The translations under genes and the position numbers were made by a program. The notes beneath the pieces were generated by a model. It worked only from the letters and a program-made list of their open reading frames with translations. It did no database searches and had not been told where the DNA came from. A stretch of DNA of 64,000 nt from Augochlora pura (taxonomy: Eukaryota; Arthropoda; Insecta; Hymenoptera; Halictidae). The DNA lies in NCBI RefSeq assembly GCF_028453695.1, contig NC_135779.1, forward strand, positions 4,092,001 to 4,156,000, given 5' to 3'. Positions 23,308 to 34,448 of this stretch are shown here, piece by piece. How positions within the stretch are numbered: the stretch's first letter is position 1; each line of letters begins with the position of its first letter.

Positions 23308-26300
23308 TTAGCGATTCACTCTATTACAGTGGTTATAAGGGGTTTCAGAAACCCAGCTATCTTGTTCACATAATACTTCTGCTTCTTCCTCACTGTCTTT
23401 GTCACTACCTTTAGAGATGTTCAAAGTCACCTCTTCCTGGCAAGCTAAATCTATAATTGCGCTAAAATAGATAAACCATATTAATATAGTTTAATATAAT
23501 CATTATATTCGTTCAAAATATAAAACTTACTTTAAAAGTTCACCTTCGTAGCTATTCCATGCTACTGTTCCTGGATGTGTTATTTTATACTCTAGTAGGT
23601 TGTTAAATTCATTTTGAAGGTTCTGCGATTATAATACATGTAAATACACATATATGTCTTTAACAGGTTTTCTATTATACAAATATTTAATTCATTCATA
23701 CCTGAATAAGTCGCGCAGTTCTCAAATCACATGCAATCTTTTCAGTACTCGTCAAACTGATATAATCAACCCCTTTTTCTTTCGCTATGGAAATAAATAC
23801 AACTATTAAGTATGCTTCAATTAATATAATTTACAAACAAAGTGAAGAAATATGAATCTTACTTATCTGTTTGTTTGGAGCAGCAAATAATAAAATTGGA
23901 GCGGTTACAAATGTGGTATCATGCAAGTACGTCGATGAAGATCGCTGTTTCGTAAAATATGTAATATAGCGACTAGGAAAATGGGTAATTTTATGATTTA
24001 TACTTGACGGATGTATGACAACTCTATTATCCTCAGGAGTCCAAAGGATTAGTCCATGTTTCGTAGCTGCCCTAAAATTAATATTCGTTCGTTATATATT
24101 TAGAAGAATGTGTAATTAATTGTTCTTTGATGAATTGAAAATCATATATACCTTACTATTGCAATATTCGGATATAATCCAGCGCATACTATCGCTTTCA
24201 CCAACTGAATGTTATCAGAATTCCTGTTAGCATTTCTATCCCTTGGATTATCAGTTTCCAAAAATTTCATTTCATATAAATATTGTGTGAACTGAGTTTT
24301 CATTTCAGAAAGAAGTTTCAGAGTGTTTAACGAAAGAAAATACTCCTTACAGAAATTACTAGCGTTTCTGTCCCTATAGGAACACTCGAACCTTCTTAAA
24401 GCCTCGGCAAGTGCAATGTGATCGCTGTATTGATTTATACCGAGTTCAAGTTTCTTTTCGTTTGCTTCATTCTCTTTTTCCAAAGGACAGTAGAATGCAT
24501 TCTTGAACGATAGACTTGCAGCAATCGCGAATATCGGTTCCACACAGGAAAATAATGCTGCCCATATAATCATCTTACCTATGATAAATAAAATATTTCG
24601 GACAATTTATTAGTGACATCATTGAAATATAAAATAAATTCACCTGTTCGTGGATCAACGGGCAATTGTGCCAAGTGATATCCTAATGGAGTCAAGTTTT
24701 CCTCATAATCCAATGCATTTAATGTTGTAAGTAGTTTTAAAGATAAGTCTACAGCTTTTGGAAGAGGAGGATCCATGACACAACTTAGAAAAGAACTAGC
24801 TTTCCCTAATTGTAGAATTTTGATTTGCAAAATTACCGTCTCTAAACGTGTTGTAAGCATTTCTGGTAACGGAAATTGTTCGAATGTCCTTTCTCTAGCT
24901 CTTGTATAAAGGTGATAGCAAATGCCAGGCTTCACTCTGCAACAAAAAATGTATGTATATGAAATGAAACAAGTCGGTGCTAATTATTCTCACTTTACCT
25001 GCCCGCTCTACCCCTTCTTTGTTTGGAATTAGCTAACGATATCCATTCAGGTTTCAAAGTTTCAACGTTTTTATTCAAATCAAACTTTAGAAACTTCATT
25101 TTGCCGCTGTCAATCACGTAGACTACGTCTTCAATGGTTATGGATGCTTCAGCAATATTTGTCGCAATTATTATCTTTCGAACACCTTCAGGAGGTTCTT
25201 TAAATATATGTTTTTGGTCCACTGTGGGCATACGTGAGTGCAACGGATATATAACATATTGACCTGCGTATAGATAAATTTGTATAAATATTAATATGAC
25301 ATTGTGCTATAGTATAAATGCTTCAAGTATACTTGCTTCGTGGATATTCTACGCCAGTCATCATTTTATGAAGGTACGTTATGTCTTTTATACCAGGTAG
25401 AAAAACTAAAATAGCTCCTGGTGGTTTTGTACTACAAATGTACTTAATTAATTTTGCTATGAGTTCAAGAGACAACTCCTCGCTGTTGGGATTCTTAAGT
25501 TGTTCAATCACATGTTTTGAATACTTTCCCTAAATTACAACGTGTAATTAATTTAACACAAATAGGAATAAAAATGTCGAGGAATGAAAATTAAACATAC
25601 TATGAGATTTCGAATATACACATCTCTCATATGCCAAGCATTATCTCCTTTTGTCTCAGATTTTTTATACTTTTCCAAATATTTACTAAATTTAAATCTG
25701 TAAACAATTTTCATTATAGTTCTATTTCCTTACGAATCTCTAAGAAAAATTGAAACAAAAAGTCTTACCGGGTAACTTGTAACACATCCTCTAAATAAAG
25801 TTCTTCAACTGGATAAGTAAATCCTGGGATATGGATCATTGGACAATCATTATAATATTTTGAAAAACTTTCAGGATTAAGTGTGGCACTCATGAGAAGA
25901 ACTTTCAAATCCGATCTCTAAGGTAATTATTTTTCGTAATACAAAAATAAAATATTTGAATATATTTTAAAGACATTTATACGCACGCTTAATATGATTT
26001 CACTTACTTTTGAAATAATTAGTTTCAATAAAGCAATAGTAAAATCGCTTTCTGTACTACGTTCATGAATCTCATCTAAAATAACATGAGAAATATTATT
26101 TAGGGCAGGATCATGTTCCATGTATTTCAACAACATTCCAGAAGTACAAAATGTTATGCTTCCCCTTTCTCTAGCCATAATTCTGCAAGCAAAGGGAAGA
26201 TATTATATTACAAGTAACAAAGAACTGATAAAAATGTGAAAGCATACCGTTCTAGTCTAATTTGAAAACCGACAGATACTCCAAGTCTTTCTGCTCTCTC

Positions 26301-27752
26301 AGCAGCAACTCTTTCAGCAACAGATATTGCAGATATCCTTCGAGGTTGAGTACATACAATTCTAGTGATACTACCATTATGATTCAGTATTTGGTCATCC
26401 AATATAATCTGAGCAACTTGTGTTGTTTTCCCACAACCTACAATATGATCATAATATTTTTTAATGGCCAAATATTATTTAGTGTTAAAGTTGTAAATGA
26501 TATACATAAACTTACCAGTCTCACCACTTATTACAACAACTTGATTATTTTTTACTAACTCCAAAATTTCTAATCTCTTCTGATATGCAGGCAATTTTAA
26601 TCGAAATTTCATCATATTCGCGTATTCTGTTGAATATGATTTCGATGTATGTTCCTGTAATAACTCTTCATCTAAACGATTATTACGTTCTAATCCTGAT
26701 TTCTCAAGCACAGCTTTCCCAATGTTTTCTTGTATGTCACCACATACAATATTGAAAAACTTTCTCTTGAACTGTGAATCATATATATGACTATATTTTT
26801 TCTCTAATATACTATTCAAATTGTCTGTTTGTGCCACATTGTTGTATAATTTATCATAAAATCCTTTTGAGTCATCAAGTACTTTTTCAATGTTATACAG
26901 AACATTTTTTGGTAATTTAATGCTTGACATTTGTTTTTTTGTTTGTAATGCCCTGTCTCTGTAATAGAGACCTATTTCTTTCCCTTTTAACCATGGTGGT
27001 CTTCCTGGTCTTTCACCTTTTGCATGACCCTCGTGTTCAAAAGCTGAACTTCCAGATTGAGAATTTTCAGCTTTATTGCCTAAAGTTTTATTATCAAGTT
27101 AAATTCATGTTGAATGCTTCTTGTTAATAAATTCACTTTAAAAATTCAACTAAAGAAAATTTGTAATTAATTATCACAAATATACTACGTAATATATATT
27201 TTATAACTATATCTCATTATATAATTTGTTATCAAAATTCTTTTAACCATCAAATATTGTTATACCTGAAATTTGTCTCTGTGATCGCTCTGCATTTGCT
27301 CTGTCTCTATAATAGAGACCTATATCTTTGCCTTTTAACCACGGTGGCCTTGATTGTCCTCCACCTCTTCCCCGAACTTCATGGTCAAAGCGTGAGCTTC
27401 CAGATTGAGAACTCTCACCTTTATCCCCTAAAATTACATGTGATTAAGTGATTTACACATATCAGATGATTTTCCTTAGTATTTCTATGTTATAAATCTA
27501 ACCAAAGAACATTTTCTGTTCGCATAAAATTGAACAAATCTTTGATTTAATGAAAATATTTCTCTGTAAAATTTTCATATCTAGGATGATTTGTTTATAG
27601 ATTGTAAAAACAGTTATAATTATAATTTTAAATATGACGGAACAACCGGAACAATCAATGCCAACTCTTAAAATTATTCAGGAATTTGACGTACCATGTT
27701 TGTTTCGTCGTTGATTCCCATACCCCGAAAATGTTCCATAAGGACGAGACAT
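23308..27752 (-). CDS. DHX36: DHX36-type DEAH/RHA G-quadruplex helicase, complete
   Basis: ATP-dependent helicase that unwinds RNA and DNA G-quadruplexes. I assembled 15 exons: 27752-27695, 27427-27266, 27079-26516, 26437-26248, 26182-26008, 25917-25769, 25697-25601, 25529-25337, 25263-24999, 24936-24644, 24578-24152, 24071-23863, 23784-23702, 23622-23531, 23461-23308. They total 3111 bp (1036 aa plus stop), close to vertebrate DHX36 (about 1,008 aa). Visible motifs are Walker A GETGCGKTTQ across the exon 3/4 junction (about 257-266), DEIH at 361-364 (the family's variant of DEAH), TQPRRISAISVAERVAAER, and QRRGRAGR (about 611-618), followed by the winged-helix/ratchet and OB-fold regions. The N-terminal DHX36-specific motif, which grips quadruplexes, occurs twice (residues 50-62 and 104-116; see the repeat entry). 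Exon 8 uses a GC donor (GCAAGT at 25336). The Drosophila family member lacks a common symbol, so I use the vertebrate name. The identity is strong from motif order across the whole length. Confidence 0.93.
26931..27427 (-). repeat. Tandem duplication of the DHX36 motif exon
   Basis: Exon 2 (27427-27266, 162 bp) and the first 149 bp of exon 3 (27079-26931) encode parallel peptides. Both run (N/D)K(A/G)E(N/S)SQSGSS, F(E/D)HE, then RPPWLKGK(E/D)IGLYYRDRA. The motif core differs only by Asp54/Glu108. Both introns around exon 2 are phase 1, so exon 2 can be included or skipped without a frameshift. This is the DHX36-specific motif, normally present once. Confidence 0.9.
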
Positions 27753-28714
27753 GTTTTCATGTCATTGAAGATCTTATTAAATTACAATTGGTCCTTGTTC
27801 TTCGTCAAAAACTTTTCAATCACTTACACATATGTATATACAGCACTTTGGCTACAGTAGAGTACCATAAATATTCACTGAAAATCTCTATTCACCAAAA
27901 ATACATATATATATATATCTGAATGTAGCTGTAGCAGAAATGTGTCGCTCACATAATTTTTTAAAAATTTAAATTTTCAAATGATTATTCTCCAAAATTA
28001 ACATTGGTAATGAATAAAAATATATCAACATAGCAAATCAGCGTTGCTGCAGACGTACGATGTGTACACATGTACATAAATTGTACATGGATACGAAAGG
28101 TGCATCCTCACTTTCGTACAGTTTCCAAATATTGTACATACATTAATAGGATCTACTTCTGCATGATTTTCTTACTCCCTAAGCTGGCGCGTACATCACT
28201 ACCATTTTTCGGTGCTTCCAGTTCGCAGTGGATACTGCCTCAGTATTGAATCTTCAGCCAATCAGAGCAAAGAAAATTTTTACGTTGACCCTTGCTACAG
28301 AGCAAGCTGCAGATTAAAGGTGTGCATGAGTAGGACTCACTACTGTATCTGCGAATAATTTGCAAGCTTTTTGCACATAAATATACTGTATGTATATACT
28401 CCGCATTATGAAAAACAGTATACGAATAGATACAAGAATACATAGATGATTTGTAGGAAATTATATTTCCATATACGATTTATTGTTTTTTAAGTTTAGT
28501 ACACGATGCTGTACACCGTGGTTTAGTGTTGCATTGGAACACAGAATCTGTGTTGTACATATCTCTTTACTCTATTTAGTATTTCGTGTACGTAACCATA
28601 GTAACAAAAGAAATTGTATTAGTATTTTGACTAGTTTAAGCTGACTGTTGTTAAACATATATGTATTATATGTCAAACATCTTATATTTAAAAAGATTGA
28701 TTAGTCAAGAAATC
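27753..28714. promoter_or_regulatory. Head-to-head interval of DHX36 and POFUT1
   Basis: 962 bp separate the two start codons on opposite strands, so this is a candidate bidirectional promoter. It contains a TA run at about 27904-27918 and a copy of the dispersed repeat at 28141-28305. No TATA box could be assigned to either gene. Confidence 0.6.
28141..28305 (-). repeat. Dispersed promoter-associated repeat, copy A
   Basis: Read on the minus strand this matches the copy at 32.7-33.0 kb at both ends. One end has GCAAGGGTCAA followed by AATTTTCTTTGCTCTGATTGG. The other has GAAAAATGGTAG, GCCAGCTTA and a GTAGATCCTATT-like end. The middle is about 140 bp shorter than in copy B. On the + strand it presents CCAATCAGAGCAAAGAAAAT about 455 bp upstream of the POFUT1 start. 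Confidence 0.75.
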
Positions 28715-30372
28715 ATGAACAATATGTTTAGTATTATTTTCTATATTTTATTATTATCCAGATTTCACAAGGCATACTGTGAAAATTTAGATATTGACAC
28801 CAATGGATACATTGTTTACTGTCCATGTATGGGTAAGATTTTATTTCTTCTACAATAGAGTCCTTACTATTATTTGCATGCTCAAATACTTAAGAATTTT
28901 TATTCATATTGTATCCTTAAAAAAGGAATCAAATTATAGTGACTAGTCTGAATATTCTGATATCCTAATAGCAAACACTCTAGGCTACAATTATATCTTC
29001 TAGAGTAAATAATTATTTGTTTCCTTATTTATTTTAGGAAGATTTGGAAATCAAGCAGATCACTTTTTAGGTGCTCTAGGGTTTGCTAAAGCAATAAATC
29101 GTACTCTGGTTTTACCACCATGGGTTGAATATAGAACAGGAGAGACTAGATCTGTTAGTAATTAATCAATTTTAATATTTTAGAAAATAATAGAACATTT
29201 GTAATTAAGTATTTTTAATTAACTGTTTAGATACAAGTTCCTTTTGATACATATTTTAATGTATCACAAGTCCAAAGTTGTCATAAAGCAATGTTAATGG
29301 AAACTTTTATGAAAGATATTGCTCCAAGAATATGGCAACCTAAGGAAAGAGTATGTAAGTTTGTGATGTTAAAAGGAAGCATTAGATATTCTTCTGAGAC
29401 ATATTATTTTTAGCTTTCTGTTATTCTGCACGGGGTAAAGGAGACTCGTGTAATGCTAAAGATGGAAATCCATTTGGACCTTTCTGGGATACTTACAATA
29501 TAGATTTTGTGAAATCAGAATTTTATGGCCCACTTCACTATGATGTTTATCATACAGATGTAGCAATACAGTGGAAAACAAAATATCCTGCTATAAGTTG
29601 GCCAGTGCTGGCATTCACTGGTGCACCTGCTAGCTTTCCTGTTCAGCTAGAAAATAAACAATTGCAGAAGTGTCTTCAATGGAATACAGAAATGCTTGAT
29701 AAAGCAAAAACATTTATAAAACAAACTTTACCAAAAGGGGCTTTCATAGGAATTCATTTACGGAATGGAATTGATTGGGTATGCATTTCAATTTTTTTTT
29801 GTATCATCAGTACACTGCACAGATATACATAACATTTTTTATAGGTTCGTGCTTGTGAATTTATATCCAGTACACCAAATCTTTTTGCTGCACCTCAGTG
29901 TCTTGGTTATCGAAATGAAAGAGGAAAAGCAACTTCTGCTATGTGTCTACCATCATTTGAAGTAATAATACGTCATATTAAACGTGTCATTCGCAACGGT
30001 AATGACATCAAATCAGTATTTGTATCATCTGATAATAATTATATGATCAAAGAACTTGCAAAAGCTCTGGCACGTACAGAGGTGAAAAATTTTTCAATAC
30101 ATCTGAGAATAGTGTATATATTCATATATTTATCTATATGTTTATATAAACACGTCTTGATATTTCCATAGGTATCAGTTTTTAAACAGGAGTTACCTGC
30201 ATCACCCCATTTAGATTTAGCAATTCTTGGAAGGGCAAATTACTTCATAGGAAACTGTATCTCTTCTTTCTCAGCTTTTGTTGCAAGAGAAAGAGAAGTG
30301 AAAGGATATCCTACATTCTTTTGGGGCTTCCCAACTGAAAGATCATCTTCCACTAATCATGAAGAATTGTAG
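28715..30372 (+). CDS. POFUT1: GDP-fucose protein O-fucosyltransferase 1, complete
   Basis: ER-resident enzyme that transfers fucose from GDP-fucose to Ser/Thr in EGF-like repeats such as those of Notch. Six exons: 28715-28832, 29038-29153, 29231-29354, 29414-29778, 29845-30081, 30172-30372. They total 1161 bp (386 aa), near the family's usual 388. Residues 1 to about 22 form a hydrophobic signal peptide. The GDP-fucose-binding motif GRFGNQADHFLGALGFAKA begins at residue 40. GIHLRNGIDW at 232-241 carries the catalytic-site Arg236. The C terminus is HEEL, a KDEL-type ER-retrieval signal as in insect O-fut1. An ATG nine bases further in (28724) is a less likely start. The gene is head-to-head with DHX36 and tail-to-tail with the pogo-like gene. 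Confidence 0.95.
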
Positions 30373-30434
30373 CAAAAAGACTTGCAATTATTTTGTGATA
30401 TATTCTTTCTACCGAATTGTATTAAGCAGCAGGC

Positions 30435-30440
30435 AATAAA
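30435..30440 (+). terminator. Polyadenylation signal of POFUT1
   Basis: AATAAA 63 bases after the stop codon. Further AATAAA words follow at about 30482 and 30523. The first is the likely signal from spacing, but the cleavage site is not visible. Confidence 0.5.
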
Positions 30441-30680
30441 GTGGAATTTATAAGACTTTAAATTTTTACTACATATAAGAATAAATATTCTTGTTATTCA
30501 AAAACATAGAACAAATATATGAATAAAAGTGATATAAGTTGGTTGGACGAAATGGAATACAAAGTACTTTTGTTGTAATTAAAATAAGTGTTTTAAGTAA
30601 CTTATACTTTATACATATATACATATCACACATTTACAATCATTTTCTACATTCAAACATATTGCTTAGACCATATAACA

Positions 30681-32144
30681 TCACCTAAGTTTATAATAAT
30701 CTCTTAAGTATTTCACATTCATTTGTATAATATTTGATTCCTGTTTCGACCAGATTATTAGAGTCTTAATAGCTTTTATAATTTCATCTTTATCAGGCAG
30801 TGTAGCCAATGACGACTTACTGTCGCCATTAGAGATACTTTCAGTTCTTTCTAAAGAATTGTCTTTAGCTTCCACAGATTTTGATAAAAAGTCAGTGGAT
30901 CGTTCCTCTTGTTCTTCACTGTCCATTATTTCCAAGTTTGATTCAAATAAATCCTCTGGATCCTCTATTTCTGATACATCTGGGACTTGTTTGATTAAGA
31001 CCTTCCACGAATTTCGAATTTCTAAAATATTCATCTCCAGCCATGCTTCATGTAACAAATGAATGCAATCTTTAAGATCATAATTAGAGTAGAATTCTTG
31101 GATCCCATCAGGATAATTTGTTGCTGTATTTAACATTTTATGACGATAAGATTTTTTTGTTTTCTCAAGTACTTGGTCTATGGGTTGAAGCAAGTGGCTA
31201 GTGTTTGATGGTAGAAATACAATTTGGAAACGTTCATCTTTTTGCAACTCTTCCAGGAACTGTAAATTATATCCGCGAGAGTTATCTAAAATAAGAATAA
31301 CTTTTCCACAGGTACCATTGTGTAATTGAAACTTCATTACATCTGGTTTAAAATAATTTTGGTACCAATCAGCAAACACTGTTTGATCCATAAATGCTTG
31401 TTGCTGAGCTTTGTAAATCACAGGCAGCCGATGTTTTGAATGTTTCAATACTCTTGGATTTTCGAATCTATTAATGAACAGAGGAGCAAGCTTGTGACTT
31501 CCAGTTACATTAGTACACAGACCTATAGTCACCCTATCTTTATTCATATTTTTTTCTTCAATCCTTTTTTCACTTCTATGTGCAAAAACTTTCTTGGAAA
31601 GAGTCTTCCATGAAAGGCTGGTTGCATTCATGTTATAAACATTTTCTTTATCAATATCCTCTTCCTCTAATTGTCTAGCAAAAGTTTCTATAAATTCTTG
31701 TGCAGCTGCAACATTGGCATCAATGTTTTGTCCAAATAATCTAATACCATGGCGGTTTTTAAATCTCCATAGCCAGCCTCTACTGGCTTTAAAACTCGAA
31801 GGTCCTCCAATTTCTCTATTTACTTCTGCTGCTCTTTCTACCATTCGGACATCTGTAATGGGCTCACCAAGTGTTTTACGTTCTATAAACCATGTGTACA
31901 AACGATTATCCAATTCCTCATTTTCAGGCCTTCGTAAAGTTCTTCTGTGTCCTTTGTCTACACCTTGATCAGTAAATTGACTAACTGTTACTGCATTTCG
32001 TCTGATCCGACGAACTGTAACTGGAGTGACATTATATTCAGCTGCCAATGTGCTAATGGGTACACCACTTTCCAAGTGTTGAACAATTTCAAGCCTCTGC
32101 TTCATTGAAAGTGGAGCTCTCCTCAATTTATTGTTACTTTCCAT
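30681..32144 (-). CDS. Pogo/Tigger (jerky-like) transposase-derived gene, single exon
   Basis: Uninterrupted 487-aa frame with the Tigger/JRK/CENP-B plan. There is a Psq-type helix-turn-helix at about 12-50, a CENP-B-type helix-turn-helix at about 75-135 (ending RGWLWRFKNRHGI), and a DDE_1 nuclease-like core at about 165-360. Two catalytic aspartates are kept, D287 in LILDNSRG and D323 in LLQPIDQ. The first position, usually (N/A)DETGL, reads YNMNATSL, so Asp is replaced by Asn173 and the next acidic residue by Ala. I see no terminal inverted repeats flanking it. An intact long frame with a broken triad suggests a domesticated DNA-binding protein rather than an active element. A recently inserted, inactivated copy is the alternative. 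Confidence 0.85.
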   Translation of the reverse strand: MESNNKLRRAPLSMKQRLEIVQHLESGVPISTLAAEYNVTPVTVRRIRRNAVTVSQFTDQGVDKGHRRTLRRPENEELDNRLYTWFIERKTLGEPITDVRMVERAAEVNREIGGPSSFKASRGWLWRFKNRHGIRLFGQNIDANVAAAQEFIETFARQLEEEDIDKENVYNMNATSLSWKTLSKKVFAHRSEKRIEEKNMNKDRVTIGLCTNVTGSHKLAPLFINRFENPRVLKHSKHRLPVIYKAQQQAFMDQTVFADWYQNYFKPDVMKFQLHNGTCGKVILILDNSRGYNLQFLEELQKDERFQIVFLPSNTSHLLQPIDQVLEKTKKSYRHKMLNTATNYPDGIQEFYSNYDLKDCIHLLHEAWLEMNILEIRNSWKVLIKQVPDVSEIEDPEDLFESNLEIMDSEEQEERSTDFLSKSVEAKDNSLERTESISNGDSKSSLATLPDKDEIIKAIKTLIIWSKQESNIIQMNVKYLRDYYKLR

Positions 32145-34448
32145 TCTTTTATGAAACTATTGATTTAAGGATAATGATATTATCTCTATAAAGGTTCTAT
32201 TTGTATAAGGACCACTTGGAATCTTTTAGAAGTATCTGACAAAGTATCAACACTTTTTAAGTGTGCTACTTAATTAAAAATCAAAACTTTAAGGGTTAAC
32301 AACTGGGATATTTTTGGTCCTTGGTAGACCATATACTTCTGGAGTACAAATTTGTTTCTCCATTCTTAATAGCAATATGTAGTCATGTCATAAATTGACA
32401 ACTCTAGTATCCATAGCCGGGCATAAAGTGCTTATCCACCCCACTATACAGCTATATGTAGCTGCCTAGTAGTCTAGTGTCTAGTGTCTAGTAGTCGATT
32501 GGTAGAATATGTGTCATCATGTTAGATTAAAAGGAAGAAAATGCAAGTGCATACGGAAAAGTCCATATGTATATTTATACAGAGATTTCTCGCTAATGAC
32601 TGTAAAGTTGATATGTATGTAAAGGCTCCTTATCGTCTACCCATTCGCGACGTGATACGTTTTAGGACAAGAGATACCGTAATGCATATCTTCAGGCCGC
32701 AGTTCAATCCGTTGGCAAGGATTAAAACAGAAATTTTCTCTGCTTTGATTGGTTGACGATTTACTGGTGACACAATGCTCATAGTCAAAGAAAAAGAGAA
32801 AGAACAGGGAATAAGCAAGAGAGCATAAAGAAGGACAATCTAGGTTTTTTATCCATGTACACAACCATACAGAATCTGATGGATATCGTTCTGTTTTTCT
32901 CTATCGTATCTCGTTCTCCTTCTACAGTACTTGAGCGAAGCCGGATACACAGAAAAATGGTAGGGATGTGTGAGCCAGCTTAAGGAGAACGAAAAGTATG
33001 CGGAGTAGGACCTATTCTTGTATTATTTCATTCTTGATGTCATTGATTGTTGACACGTTACTGCGACTGAGTGGTCTAGATAAAAAACGTCTAACTGTTT
33101 TAGTAACAAATAAACAAAAATAATATATCTTATTCGATAAATAAAAAGTTAATTATGTCCGAAGACAAACTTAAGGTATAGCAAAATAGCAACCCTACAG
33201 TAACTTGCTTCACTACCCTATCTGACTCTACACAAGCAGAGATGAGAATGTATGTAGTCTATTCAAATGTACTCATGCTCATCTCTGTCACAGGTCATAC
33301 GAGTTTCGATATTCAATAGTTTATTAGTTTTTAGTAAGTTGGTCAACATCTTTGATAACATAATTTATTGAGAGATGTACATATTTTGTTGGTAGGACTG
33401 CAAGGCAATGAACTCATAATTGAATTACCAAAATCGAACACGAGTGGAGTGAGTGAATAGAAAGCTTTAATTAAAATATATATAAAAACACGAAAGGATT
33501 CCACTTTTCTTTTTAAGGAGCGAGTGGAACACGCGATTCTACGTTGACTCTGGTGAATCGTTAACAGCACGCACTTATAAAACGAAAGCTGCGAACTATA
33601 CTGTAGGTGTGGTACGAGGATACTTAACATTTATTAGCAATTCTCTTGTAGCTACTTTCATACACCAAACAGGTTATTTGACATATGTCAGATTTCTCAT
33701 TACTAAATTAGTGACTAATTGACAGACTTGGTAAAACGACAAACTAAATGAAAAACGGTGTTAGGCAATAACAAAACACGTGAAAATGCGGTGGTAGTGA
33801 TGCGTTTAAAGGGGAAGAATAACACTAAATCCTTTCACGGCGTCTACAAGGTGCTTTCTCGTATATGTCGTAAGTATTCTGGATTTCAACGTTTAATTAA
33901 TCAACTCATCTTTCATGTAATGCAGTTATTACAAACACTACTGGAAAAGTATACCCAAACTTAGTTTTTTGTTTAATGCAGTGTATTTTATTTAATACTT
34001 CATTATTCGTGGAATCATATGGGAATTAAAAAATATTAGGAATTTCTCTTTTTAAAATAATAAAAAAGTGGAATGGTAACGTCATAGTAATACAAATATT
34101 TGATTACAGTTGAATTGTATAGTTACTACACATTTTGAAGCATCATGTCATAATATAGGAGAAATATTAGTATTTAAATCATAACAATAGTACTGTTTTC
34201 TTTTAGAATGTTTTCCCATACGTTTATTGTTTTATATAGATCTACTTTTATAAATCTTAAATGATTTCTTTCTATTCTTATTAGTAAAGATAGTCACTTG
34301 AAGTATTAGACTGTTGTTTATAATAATATAGTCAATTATATTTAAAAAAATAAGTACATTAAATTTTTACATTACCATTTCCTGTTAGAAGTTATTTGTT
34401 GTTTTCTATACATCAGGGACTGGAGATAAAGGACAACTTGATGGTTTC
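32145..34448. other. Interval between the pogo-like gene and IPP
   Basis: AT-rich with no supported coding sequence. It contains the second dispersed-repeat copy (32713-33018) and presumably both divergent promoters. A splice acceptor (TACATCAG) ends at 34416, just before the IPP start codon, so an untranslated IPP exon probably lies somewhere in this interval. I could not locate it. Confidence 0.55.
32713..33018 (+). repeat. Dispersed promoter-associated repeat, copy B
   Basis: Longest copy seen. Its left part (32713-32828: GGCAAGGATTAA, ATTTTCTCTGCTTTGATTGG, TTGACGATTTACTGGTGA, GTCAAAGAAAAAGAG, AGCAAGAGAGCAT) matches the copy at 47.5 kb. Its right part (about 32945-33018: GAAAAATGGTAGGGATGT, GCCAGCTTAAGGAG, GAGTAGGACCTATT) matches the copy at 28.2 kb in reverse. 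No protein is encoded. Confidence 0.75.
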
